Positions 50,307-62,650 of a DNA stretch of 64,000 nt are shown in pieces. Position numbers and translations under genes: made by a program. The number at the start of each line of letters is the position of its first letter. Position 1 is the stretch's first letter. Location: NCBI GenBank assembly GCA_000499405.2, contig HG738137.1, positions 11,200,621 through 11,264,620 on the forward strand. The letters run 5' to 3'. This DNA is from Onchocerca volvulus. Its lineage: Eukaryota > Nematoda > Chromadorea > Rhabditida > Onchocercidae. Below the pieces are notes generated by a model. The model worked only from the letters and a program-made list of their open reading frames with translations. It made no database searches and had not been told where the DNA came from.

Positions 50307-53300
50307 CTAGCTGTTATAAGTTTTAATCCAGCTCAAGTGCACCATATCCATTCGAAGTTCTTCAGTGATCCGTCGATCACCTTTCTGAATTCGACTACAA
50401 TGCATTCGTTCCCAATGCTGCGCAAATTCAATCATCGTAAATGTATGATAATCACATCGACAACAACTGAATTCTTGTCGAGGATATTTCCTATAGTCGA
50501 CATCATTTTTCAACTTTATCTATAAAATAAAATTAAAAATTAATCTCCTAGTTTTTGGGAAAAATACATTAAGGAACTAATATTTGAAGATAATTTCGAT
50601 ATCTGATTCTATAATTATTGCCTTTCTCAATATTCATTTAATTCTATCTGTTTTAATGTCTGCCTTTACTCAAATACCATAAGGTAATTAAGTAAGAATA
50701 ACTTTGTCTAATATATAAATTACGTTATTTTTTATTATAAAATAAAATGGTTGGTACAAATAACGAGTCAAATTTTAAGACAAAATCATAGTTCAAATTT
50801 TCTTCTTCTTTAACATCTTAAACTAAACAGTTTCACTAAATCCAATCTGGCATTTTTATAAGAAAATCTTCGCTGAAACTTCAAACAAATAAAAATGCAA
50901 AATGCAATCAAAAATACAATCATTTCACGAAATCCGAATTGTAAACAACTTATTCAACAGCAATTACAAGCCGTTTTTCCAAAATTTGTAATGGCTGGAT
51001 TGGGATTTAACTGTATCCTCGTTGAAATGAATGTACTGTCAGACCAGTTTCAATAATAAGTTATTAGCGAAAGAATAAATCAATACCTGCGATTCATCCG
51101 GATTTGTTATAGCTTTTTTGTAAAAGAACGAAATGGGTACATCCATGTGATGAGTAGCAACATGAAAATCAACGATATTTTTGGTTTCTGACGAATAATC
51201 ACAAAGTTCGCATTTGAAGAACGACTTTGCCCCATGTTTTTCGGAATGAGTATTGTACGCTATGATTGTATCGCATCGGAAGGAACATTTATTACAGGTG
51301 AACTGAAAATTATTGAAATTTAAGTTGAAATCTTAACTCTTAATGTAAATAACTTATCATCTGACTCGTTCTAATAATGACAAATAATCGAAAAGTCCGC
51401 ATTGACGGCTATAATAAGTAAGATTAGTCTTTTGCTTTTAATTAGTGTTATAGTACGAACAATTTTCAAAATATTTTATTGAATTTGAATTCAACTTGGG
51501 ATCGCTTAAATGAAGACATCAAACAAACTTATTTCTAATCTGGACTTAATTTTGACCAGACGAAAAAAATTTTTTTTTTGAAAAATGGAAGAAATAATAA
51601 CTTCAAATTTTGTGGACTTCAAAAACTGAATTTCTTCGTATTAATCACATATAAGGAAGGAATTTAAAATTCAATTTCTGATATGTTAGTGAAATTATTA
51701 TGAAGACCAAAAGTATCAACCTGTCTATCTGAGCGTTTTTCTGGTCGACGAATTTTCGGCCTCACAAACGGTCCAGAAGTATTTTGCGCGGCTCGCTTGA
51801 TAGACGTTGTCAATCGTTGTTGTATATGCTGCAATATTTAGAATCTCTTTCAATCTAGCTTATTAAATTAAGGAAACTATAAAAGATAAAGTCATTTCAA
51901 TATCATCTCATCAAGACAATCACGATTTGGAAAGTTTGTACTGAAAAAAATAAGTAAGGCATTTTTTCCTTATGCGGTGCTAATAAAAAAGCTGAAATTC
52001 AAGGCTCAATAAACTTGCAAATCGATCGAAAAATCTGAAATTGATATAAAGAATTATTAACTGACTTTTCTGGACTAAAACTAAAATATTCAATGCCAAC
52101 CAGAGCATGATTAAGGCGATGTTGCTGGAAGCGATCTTCATGGGCAGTTTTATATGGACATATAGTACACTGATGAACTTCAACATCTAAAGGAATCGTT
52201 TCAGGACTCTGATGATATCGATGTCTTAACAATCGTTTCCTATAAAAATATATTTGATACGAATGAATTTTCGCACATGCCATCGAAATTTTGTCAATAC
52301 ATATACTGTTTTACAGACTTTTGATGATTTGAAAACTATTTGCCGCTGTACTCCTATCTTTATGGAAGAAAATGATAACGGCTTAACATAACACCATACA
52401 AAAGAAAGATATTCATGACTTATATATATATATATATATTAATCTCATCCATGGTATTATCATTTGTTATTGAGATGATAATTCCAGTTTTGAAAATCAA
52501 AAGAGAAATTACATCAATCACAAGTCAGTTACTTGTTTTTACTTTATTTTTCAGATTCATAACAAGAAAAAATTGACATAAGATTGAAGACTAACCTATT
52601 CTTTGCAGTCGAACGAGATGGCAATGAAGGGAAATGCAAGTTCAAATGCCTATGTAAAGAAATAGAACAAAGTGAACTATACGTGCACAAACTGCAACTA
52701 TACTGACGATGCCCGATATGCATATTTTCGTGAAATTTGAAAAGTATCTCATCCGTTCCAAAATAAGGACAGTATTTACAACGAAATGTCTCAGATGATG
52801 ATTCTGAAATAATTACTGATAGTAATTAGTAATAATAAAAAGTAGTAATAAATAAAGAAAACAATAATAAATAAAAAAGCAATAGTAACGTAAACAACGA
52901 TATGATTGTACTGAAGATATATACTGCACCAATCTAGAACCAAAAAGAATATAAAAACAACAAAGATTTTGAAGACATTTTGATAAAACTGAAATATCAA
53001 TCTTCTCTTTCACTTCTAGTCATTTGATATCACCAAATCAACTATATAAGAGAATAATTCTCACACCAGAATGGCACATTTTCATAAGCAGATAACTGAA
53101 GAAAATTGAATTAGAAATGCTATATTTTACCTGCATCTTTCGCTGCTTTAAAAATGGGCAATTTGGAAGCAATACGACGCAAATTGAACTGATACATTTT
53201 CGCATCCTTCTGACAGTCAAGCCAGAGTTCATCTGTCGAACTTATTTTACAACCTTTCGGTTTTTCCTTCACAATATCTTTTTCTACTACACTCATTCCA

Positions 53301-56300
53301 CTAGTACTGATTTCTTCCGAATAATAGTCTTTCATCACTCTAAAAAAAGATTATATGTCAGACAAGAAAAAAAGTGAACAATGAAATAAAAAATTATGCC
53401 GTCAGAAAAGAAAAAAAAAGAATAAAAAATTATTCCATCAGAGACTACTCCCAACTTCTTCTAACTTGTTTGAAATCTCCGAGGAACATATTTTTCATGT
53501 TATATCATCATATCATTTATTACAATCTCATCGCAACCATGAAAAGTCACATCATATCATCTCTTACAATCTCATCGCAACCATAAAAAATTTAAAGGCT
53601 AAATATGTTTTCAGTCTATTATATTTCAATTTAAATCTACATATAACTGCTAAATTTAGGTTTTTATTTGACGGAATCCAAACATCTTAAATAATTTGGA
53701 AAATCAAAACAAGTAAATAAAGATAAAAGAGGACGATTCTTACATGAATTCTTCCATTTTTGTTCCACAATTTTCCCGACTATCGGAATTTTTATGGCTT
53801 TGACGATGCTTCAGTAAACAAAAATTTGAACCGGCACTGTAGCTGCATAAATCGCACTGATAACGTGATAATTTCCGATGCTTTTGTTTATGATGCCAGA
53901 ATTTCCCATAACCATCACACGTAAAAGGACACTCCCTGAAACAGCACAAAAAAAAGTGAAATTAATGATCAATTTAGAATGCATGAAAATTGAATTTCGA
54001 ATCGAATTATCCTATCCGCAAAAGAGAGAATTCCTTCATATCACTAATAAACTTTCCTCATTAAATACTTCATTTCCATAAATTGAGAAACTATCGATGG
54101 CACATACATACTAAGGCATGTCTAATATTGTGGTTCGCGTAAAACATAAAAATTATTTGCTCATCCACAAATGAAAAAAAAAAATTAAAAATAATCAAAT
54201 GAAAAGCCCATTAGTATATGCAGCGATGAGAGCTCCAAAGTATTCTCAACCTTTCCATAAGTTTTCTGTGCACCGTTGAATGTAAATTAGTAACAACCCG
54301 AAAGCATTCTACAAATTCCAAATAAATCAGAAATGTAACACGGTCCACATTTTTAAAGTCATTGCAAGAAAATAGTTGATTACAAAAAACTTCTAATAAA
54401 ACTATTAACTTACTGGCAAGAATATTCGCCATTTGAAAGTTTAACAGGCTTGTTGCAAACAGTAGGTTTGTTTGATGAAACATCAGACATGGATTCGGTT
54501 GATGGATGCAATTTCACGTGATCGCGTAATTTCGTTTCGATAGAAGTACTGAACGTACACTTTTCACAGCGTAATCGGCCATTTCGGAAATGATTCCTTA
54601 ATGGAAGAGCAAAGAATAAATATGAAATGAATATGTATGAATTAATTCTAATTTCAATGTTCATTTAGTAGCTATTTTTACGAAGCTATCTTCCACATAC
54701 CATTGTAACAACCAAAGTTTTCCTCTAAATACAATCATTATCGAAAAGCAACATCGTATGGCTTAACAGGATTTTACGATAACGATTAATAATTTTTTTC
54801 ACGCCACTAATAATTATGAATTAGAATTTTGATTATTGTTTCTTTTTCAATCCTTGAAATAATTTAATTCTTAGAATTAACCTATGATGGATAAAAAGCG
54901 TGGCGCATATTCGTGTCCGATAGGGACACCAACGACAAATATAAACGCTAGACAATTGATGACCACTTCGTTCTCCCACAATTTTACCATGACGTCGTAA
55001 AATGGAATGATTTTTGAAGCCTTCGCTTTTCTGTACCTGTAATATTTGGACAAATATATTTCAACCAATATTTTATTTAAAAAATTTTGTGAAAAAAAGG
55101 ATAATGTAATCTATTAAATTAAGCCAATCCATACATTTCTTTAATCTAAAAACAATTTTTTGACGTCATCTTCATTGTTAAAAAATAAGTAGGTTATACT
55201 ATAAAAATAGATTATAAGATAATAACATAACGAAGTACATTTCAAAGTACAATGAGATCCACAAAAACTAAATTAGCTCTCTAACTAGCCAAGACATTTA
55301 ACATGATTTAGCTGCTAAAACTAAAAAGTTAAGTCATGATAAGTGGACTGGCTTCTGTAAATCACTAACAATTCAGTCAACTGATTAGGAATCAAATCAT
55401 GAGGAATAGCTTGGCTCTTGTAAACATTGATAATTCAGTCAGCCGATATATATGTCGTAAAAGCTTTTTGCTGATATTGGATGAATCGGGGGAGAGTATG
55501 CAACATTATAATGGTAATTTGAATGATTATGAATTCATCAGGTCATTCATTCACATTATCGACAATTACTTCCATATACTTTCAATCCCATCTGAGACCA
55601 AGACGAGCAGTTTAAAAAGGACACAAAAATAAATGTGAAGTAGAATTATGTAATTCTCGCTCCTTTGAAATTCACATATCTCTATGAAAATTTTTCGTTA
55701 TTTTAACTTTTGTCTGTAATAATTAAAACAAACTTTCCCTTTTTCCGAATGATAATACTTTTGTTAATAGTATTTAAAGAAATTATATCGAGCATGCTAG
55801 TGTATGAAATGTAATTTTGAAAAAATTTCAAATTCTATATCGCATCATTCATCATGCAATAATTGATAACCTCTGTGATAATTAGAAATAATCACTGAAT
55901 CACATGATTATCAATAAAACAAAAAAGTAGTCAGCCAACCGTGAGATCAAGAAGAATGCTAAATTTTTGAGCAATGCACAGAATATTACTTATGATTAAT
56001 AATATATTATGTCAACCCTAAGACTCGAATTTTTCCCGCTATCTCTATCATCTTTCATCATGCAACAATTCATATGTCTGGGAGACATTTGGCTATTGAA
56101 TGGTACTTGCATGACCTGAAATAATTGCTTATCGAGTATGATATAAGTAGTATTATAATTACAGTGTTAGAAACCGTAGTGATGCCTTCTTTTTCGGCCA
56201 TATGAAGTTGCAAATGAGCATCGAGAACGTGAGATCGTTTAGTACTGTATGTACATTGTCCACATGCAAATTCTCGCTTTCCAACATGCATTTGTGCATG

Positions 56301-59300
56301 AGTTCGTAGGTCACAAATATGTCGGCTACTATAGGGACATTCACTGCATTTTTCCACTTTCTATAAATGTGAATGAGCGCATGCAAGTGCCAATTATCAA
56401 AGTGTACCTTTCATGTGAATGATGCAAAAGTTGTTATTTCTTCCATCTTATCCTCGTTCTTATTAATTTTTCTCTACATTTCTTGAACATCTTGAATTTT
56501 ACAATAAATCGTACAAAAATAAAAAATAAAAAGAGCAACCATTATTGCAATCTAAGTTATGATAAGTTAGAAATTTCATGGTCATAGAAATTTTTTTCAT
56601 TCATTTCTATTCGATTAAGTTTCTGATTTCTATTTATACCCAAAAAATTACCATGCAACCACCGTTTATCAGGTAGAAAAAAAAAAAAAAATAAATGAAA
56701 AAAAAAATGAAATATGGAAAGTATAAAAATATTTAAACTATACGCACAAATGAAGAAGTAGAAGCTTTTTCGCTAGCATGACGTTGTTTTGGACGTCCAG
56801 GCATCTGAAGCAGCTTGGGAATCCGCTGGTGAAGCCGTAGATGTTGCAGCAATACAACTGTTGAACGGCATGAGAATGTGCAATATTTACACTATAAAAT
56901 ATGGCACATATAAGTTATGAGAAAATTTGCTTGACAATTATTGCACTAGATTTTCCCAGGCATTTTCGGCATCAAAAAATCATACAGCCTGTCAGGATAA
57001 AGATCAATATTCAGAAAGAAACGAAGCAATAATCCGGATGTACACTAACCTGATGTTCGGCTTTTACAATATGTTTATTTTCATGACGCAAAAGACGAGA
57101 CTTTTGTTTGCAAGTAAAGGGACACTGCGAACAATAATGCACAGTTCGTGCTGATATATTGCTTACTATTTCTTCCCTGAAAATAATCTTTTTCAACTAT
57201 ATTTCATTTAACTAATTTTTGTGCAATAATTTTGAGATATTTCAGAAAGCAAACTTTTGCAATATTTAAAAAGATCCAACTTTGCAAAAACTTCAATACC
57301 TTTTCGCAACATATGAAACGTATAAAAATGAAAGTAAAATAATCCATTGTAAATTTCGAACAATATTTACTGGATATGTTTCGAATTTTTTCCGTAACTT
57401 TTCAACAATAGGTTTTTTGTAACAAGCGAGAGAGTAAAAGTAAAATAATTAAGAAAATTTCGATAAAATCCTTGAGTGATGAACAGAGAAGAAATATCAT
57501 TCGCAGAACGCTTTCAGAAAGAAATTTTACGAATGTATCCAGATAATTTTCAACTGATTAATGAACAAAGTAATATTTTAAAAATAAAACAAGAAACAAA
57601 CGTTGTATCAATAGCACCACTATAGCATATGTTCAATCGTTCCCACAATAACAACTTATATTTTTCTTTAGCAATATGTTCCGAATGTCTGATAATGCAG
57701 TGTAAGAGTCGAAGGCTATAATTTTTGAAATGTCGACCACAGAATCCGCATAAATACTTCTGCTGCAATTAGAAATAGCTCCTTATCAAAAGACCAAAAG
57801 CTTAGCTTTATTCTTATTGGTAAATTTCTTAAATGAATTATCATCGAAGATAACATTTCTCCGATAACATTCTTTGGAGCAAATAGCATATACTTGTAAT
57901 CCTATAGGTATATGCTATTTGCTCCAAAGAATATATATTATTTCAGAATATTCTTATAATATTCCAGTTAAACAATGAGCAAAACTCTATCTTTCAACTT
58001 ACTTGCAAAATAATTTCATTTCAATTAAACAATATCCTCATACTTTCTTGGCATCAAAGCAATCTTTCTAATAATCTTTTGTAATCATATATGGTTTAAC
58101 CATCTTTTGTGTAAAAATATTTCTAATATATGAAAAAAAAAGAAGATTTTATTTATCGAAATTTTGTTGGATGGACTATTTTAATTAATAAATAATATTT
58201 GTAATCCTAAAACACACAAATTTGAAGAATTCAAATCAGACAATACCCCTGGACGCCGTATTTTAAGTTGCTTCTCAGGAACATCGGTTACCATTGGTTG
58301 CTTCTCACTGATAAAAGTTGTCAAAGATGATGAAGTCGAATTTTCCGGAATTTTCAACTGTTCTTCGCATTCTATAACAGTTATTCGAATTAAATGTATA
58401 TCTGGTTCCCGATCTATGACAAATAATTCGATTGGAGATTTCACTATAAAAATAGTTAAATCAATCAAAATGTTTGGTATAATCGCTGACGTAAAACTAC
58501 TATAAGGAGTACATTATATGATACTTATAATAAAGATCGTCTCACAAGTATAAATGAAAAATGAAACTAATAAAACTATAAACTGCAATCGAACATAGAT
58601 GGATTCTCCTATATAGGACATGGTACTATTCAGATAGCTTCGTTTTATCCGCTGATTATACGATTAATGATTATTTTTCCCATTTTTTCAATTTCATAGT
58701 CTATCAAATCATGCCAGGTCAAAACTTCTATGGTATTTTTGAAACTGCTCAGATATTCTTTTTGTTACACTTTCCCACTGTTGCAAATATCATTCTTGCA
58801 TTCTTCAAAGAATCGCATTTTTTTTTTTAAATTGAAGTATAAATGACTACATAAACAAATATTATTACCAATAACATCACTACCCAAAGATTACAGCGAT
58901 TGTCACCATGGGAATCAAATGCTATCACAATTATTTCTTCATTATTTGCCGCTTCATCTTTGATTCATCTCATTTCTACATGTGCTTAAGTAATTCTTCA
59001 TCTTCTATGTCATTCTTGACTCTTCATATCATTTTTCCATGAAATACGCCATTTCTCGATGAAACGGCTATACCATCTCCATTAATTAATTGTTAACAAT
59101 CAGCAAACAAATTTACCTTCATGCTTGATAGGAACTGTTGCAGTTGTTGCAATACGTGAAGATCCTTTACCGATATAAACAGGTGGCCATTTATATATTT
59201 GTGGCTTATGCAGTTGGCAATGACGTTTCAAGAATCCAGCTGATGCACTCCTGTAAATGCCGATTTGAATATAATGATACTTTTAGGAAAAATTAATCAA

Positions 59301-62300
59301 AACTAGATAAAATATTAGTAATAGAGGACCTGTTATTATCATTGATTATTATCAATCATTACAACATTATCTATGACATCAAAAAAGAGGCGAAAAATAT
59401 GATTAATGCTATGAAAAATACTCTCATTCATCATAAAAATAGCCATACTGACAGAGTTAAGCGTGAATAATAAATGTAAATGTTGAAGGAAATAATTTAA
59501 AAAAAAAAAAAAGCAAAAAAGCAAAAAAGAAGCGTAGAAAAATAAAGGGAAAAAGTAGAAGAATAAAGGTAAGAAGGGATAAGAAATAAACAAATGACCT
59601 AATAAGAAGCTCTTTTAATTATTTTAACTAAAATATGCAAATCGCCAACCGGTTATAAGATCCTTGTAATATTTTATAGAAGTCACATAACCGGTTGCGA
59701 TGTTTCATTCAGTAAAATATACTAGCATACAATGAAAACCATAAAGTAATTACGATTTTTTTTGAATTTTTATTGTTATTATTACTAATATTTCCACTGT
59801 TATTAATTATATTGTTATTATTATTACGATCATTATTAATAATTACAGATATTTTATTTTTGTATATCCAGCATTGAATCCAATTTAAGTATTCACTAAT
59901 AAAATTTAAACAAGCTACAGTTCTCTAACGGTGATAATCTTGACAGTACTCAAACAAATAAAACCGACCGAATAAAGGCTTGTTGACAAGTTTGATGATT
60001 TCAACTATAAAACTCGTCTCAAATAAGTTATGGATTATTTAATTCTTATCCAATAATTGTTTTTTCTAGCCTTCTTTTTTAGTCTCCCAGATATCTTGAT
60101 GCAATGAGATATCATTTACTGGATCAGATAACAAATCAACTTCCTATGTAGAAATTACCAGATAAACTTCTGATAAATGGAATTGCTGAAACAGATTTGT
60201 TGTAAAACAAACATTAAAAAAAAAATTATCAGTGCAAATGAGAAATGAAACTAACATATAGGTACAAAGGGAACATTTGAATCCAATCGTTCGGCGATGC
60301 CCAACGAGATGCTTCTGTAATCGATTCTGATCACGCGATATGAAAGGACATTCGGTGCAAGCAAATTCGCGATTGGATGCGACGATTACGCCTGAAATTT
60401 TGGAAAAAATGGAGAAAAATGAATTTAACAAAAATTTTGAATTTTCACTTATTCGTTTCAAGTGTTTGATCATTCATAAAAACCAGTAAAAAACAATGAA
60501 ATGATATTGCAATATGTGAAATAAATATATAACACATAATAATGATACGAAGCTTTGAAATTTACAGCATAACAATATAGATTAGTTCAACAATAAAATT
60601 AATCATGCTTAACGGTAGATGAGAATTACTGGTTATTAAATTGCAATTAAATTTAAGAAATATTTGAATTATGAAAGCAAACCTGTTTTCTCATTTATTT
60701 CCTTTGTTTCCCTCTTTATATTTTCACTGTTAGCACAACTGTCGATTACCTGTAAAAAAACAGATTAATTCCAAAAAAGAAAAAAAGACACTTACCATTC
60801 ACCTATTATCACTTTTCATTTCGTGATGAATTGTTCGATATCAAAGTTACTGACGAATTTTTAACGCAAAGACTTTCAATGAGTTTTATGCAATCCTTCA
60901 GGTAACTTATTCTACTGAGAAAGAATGAAAACAAATATTGCAATCCGTTTTCCTGTTTCTGTTTCATTTGATTAGGCTACTATAATCTATGGTTATAATA
61001 TAACAAATATTACTGCTATTACTCTCTCTAATAAAGCATATTTTTACAATGTAATAAATAATAAATAATAAGAAACAAAATATCTATTACTATATGTCGA
61101 ACTTTTAGAAAAAAAACAGGAAAGCAATGAATTTTTCTACATCAAATACGTTATAAAATTATTGTACCAATGCAAGACGAGTTGAAGTTGCGCTTTCGGA
61201 TTCTTCTTTGCTTGCTGCTGCATGAAATGCTTTATGTATTTGAAGAGTTTTGTAATTATCGCAACTGTAATACAATTGATTTTTCATATAAAGCCAGATC
61301 AGATCAACATTTTTCATTCAATCCATTGAAAAAGAAAAAAGAAGAAAGAATTAAATATGAAAATGAATGAAACGAAAAATATTTTTCGCCATTACTGCAT
61401 ATGTAGGCATTTTGAAAGAATAAAATTTTGAATAACTCCTAATATAAAATTTCTACCAGAACAAGAACAGATTCATTAGAAGACTTCAACACATATATCT
61501 GACTTTTTGCAATGCATTATCTTCGATCGCTTATTGTAGAATTAATTTGGACATTATATAAGGTATGATTAAAGTACGTACGATTTTAGAAGAATAGACA
61601 ATATTGACGTTAAATACCACTTTCAGTTAGTAAAGAAATTTAACTCTTAGCTTTTATTATAATCTCATTGTCAAATTCTCGTACGTGTAAGAAAAGCTCA
61701 ATTATTAAAATAAAGATTAAAAAAATTCCTTAATACACGATTACATTAAATATGATTCTGTCGAAACGATATACCATAAAAAGAATGGAAAAATTAAAAA
61801 GCTAATCCTTAATGGCAATTTTGATTTAGCTTACTTTCTTCGTAATGCATATGATTTGAGAAATATTACAACAAATAACTATTTGAATGTTTTAATTATG
61901 AAAATATTAATTCAGTAAATCAAAACTATTATAAATTGGATAAGTAGTTTAACATTAATAAGAAAATAATCGCAATATCAGCTATCCAACTGTTATGACC
62001 AATATTTAATAATACCTTGTTACAACCAAAAATTCTTTTATTATATATAGCCTGTTACTAAATACTTATTAAATTTGACAACTGTTTGTTTATTAAATTT
62101 AACAGCTATTCGTTTCTTTAAAGGGAAAAGAAAATGTATAAATGTACCTAAAATCGCATGAAGCACATTTATATCTTTTATTAGCTCCATGAAGTTTATA
62201 GTGATTAGCCATGCCACGACGTGATGTGAAAAATGATGGACAATTGCTGCAGTGATATGTTTGCTCATCCTGAAATTTCATACGAGAAATGTTTATGATT

Positions 62301-62635
62301 AAAGATAAAGTGATAGAAAATAACATGAACAAAAAGACTGGAAAGTAAATGTCAGGTGAGCAGAAATATCTTACCAAAGATTTATTTGATTGTTTCAGAC
62401 AACTGGTATTGGCACGATGTTTGTTTTCTTTTTGATTTTTCTCATTACTATTCTTCGATATCAAATCCAAATGTCGCAAAGGTACTTTACGTCCTGTTTT
62501 CTTGATAATTTCAGGAATAATATTATCTGCTCCATTTAACATAACATTCTTGCTTTCCGACAAACAGCTATTCGATTTCGATATATTTTTTTGTTCCAAA
62601 TGCTTCCGATTACTTAATGGAACTTTCTTTGTCAT
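50307..62635 (-). CDS. multi-C2H2 zinc-finger protein (about 19 fingers; REST/SPR-4-like style)
   Basis: Twenty-one in-phase exons give about 1121 residues: 62375-62635, 62148-62269, 61168-61264, 60683-60749, 60256-60391, 59117-59250, 58247-58443, 57602-57762, 57050-57176, 56748-56891, 56163-56360, 56017-56115, 54882-55036, 54414-54596, 53744-53935, 53131-53339, 52596-52803, 52101-52239, 51721-51828, 51087-51302, 50307-50519. I count about 19 fingers, mostly C-x2-C-x12-H-x3/4-H with an aromatic two residues after the second Cys (CTECPF, CSLCTY, CSECPY, CRWCPY). This resembles REST and nematode SPR-3/SPR-4 fingers rather than TGEKP-linked KRAB types. A nuclear DNA-binding role is inferred; no target or partner is evident. 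Several fingers are split by introns, and the split halves restore exact spacing, which supports the joins. The 56017 donor is tentative. Confidence 0.88.
52420..52439. repeat. (TA)n microsatellite
   Basis: About ten TA units lie in the intron between the exons at 52239 and 52596. Confidence 0.9.
53508..53595. repeat. 44-bp tandem duplication in a zinc-finger gene intron
   Basis: TACAATCTCATCGCAACCAT occurs exactly at 53521-53540 and again at 53565-53584. The flanking CATATCAT also repeats, which gives a 44-bp period. Confidence 0.85.
55037..56016. other. 980-base intron of the zinc-finger gene
   Basis: The intron between exons 12 and 13 contains a diverged direct repeat at 55331-55446 with a period of about 63 bp (shared CATGA..., TTCTTGTAAA... 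and AATTCAGTCA... parts). A plus-strand ORF at 55399-55632 lies across it but shows no recognisable product. Confidence 0.5.
55331..55446. repeat. diverged direct repeat, period about 63 bp
   Basis: The block running from TCATGA through CTTGTAAA or TCTGTAAA to AATTCAGTCA occurs twice, starting near 55331 and 55394, with several substitutions between the copies. Confidence 0.6.
57869..57932. ncRNA. perfect 25-bp stem-loop in an intron (candidate small-RNA hairpin or foldback element)
   Basis: ATTCTTTGGAGCAAATAGCA plus TATAC at 57869-57893 pairs without mismatch with its reverse complement at 57908-57932, across a 14-base loop. It lies in the 484-base intron between the zinc-finger exons ending at 58247 and starting at 57762. 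The stem is less AT-rich than the intron and far longer than expected by chance. Classification as ncRNA is tentative; a tiny foldback transposon relic is equally possible. Confidence 0.45.
59251..60255. other. 1-kb intron of the zinc-finger gene
   Basis: Apart from the AACCGGTT pair, this holds an A-rich tract (59490-59580) and a TTATTATTA-rich stretch (59770-59850). The minus ORF at 59339-59593 is Phe-rich low complexity and not a gene. Confidence 0.6.
59647..59696. promoter_or_regulatory. paired AACCGGTT palindromes (Grainyhead-type sites)
   Basis: AACCGGTT occurs at 59647-59654 and 59689-59696, 42 bp apart. The longer context CAACCGGTTAT is mirrored by ATAACCGGTTG, so the pair also forms an 11-bp inverted repeat. 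AACCGGTT matches the known Grainyhead/CP2 consensus. The site lies in the intron between the exons starting at 60391 and 59250. Confidence 0.45.
61265..62147. other. 880-base intron splitting the second zinc finger
   Basis: The exon ending at 62148 stops after CASCDF plus two bases of the next codon. The exon from 61264 resumes the finger and restores C-x2-C-x12-H-x3-H. Between them I see only AT-rich intron sequence. Confidence 0.6.
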
Positions 62636-62650
62636 TGCCTGAAATTTGAA
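62636..62650 (-). promoter_or_regulatory. splice acceptor three bases before the zinc-finger gene's first ATG
   Basis: The minus strand reads AATTTCAG (AG at 62640-62639), then GCA, then ATG. This fits an SL trans-splice site. Alternatively an upstream coding or UTR exon lies beyond, in which case the protein is longer at its N-terminus. Confidence 0.5.

Noticed and set aside
59339..59593. 84-codon minus ORF, very Phe-rich
   Set aside because: It is intronic A-rich DNA read on the opposite strand. It is not joined in phase to neighbouring exons.
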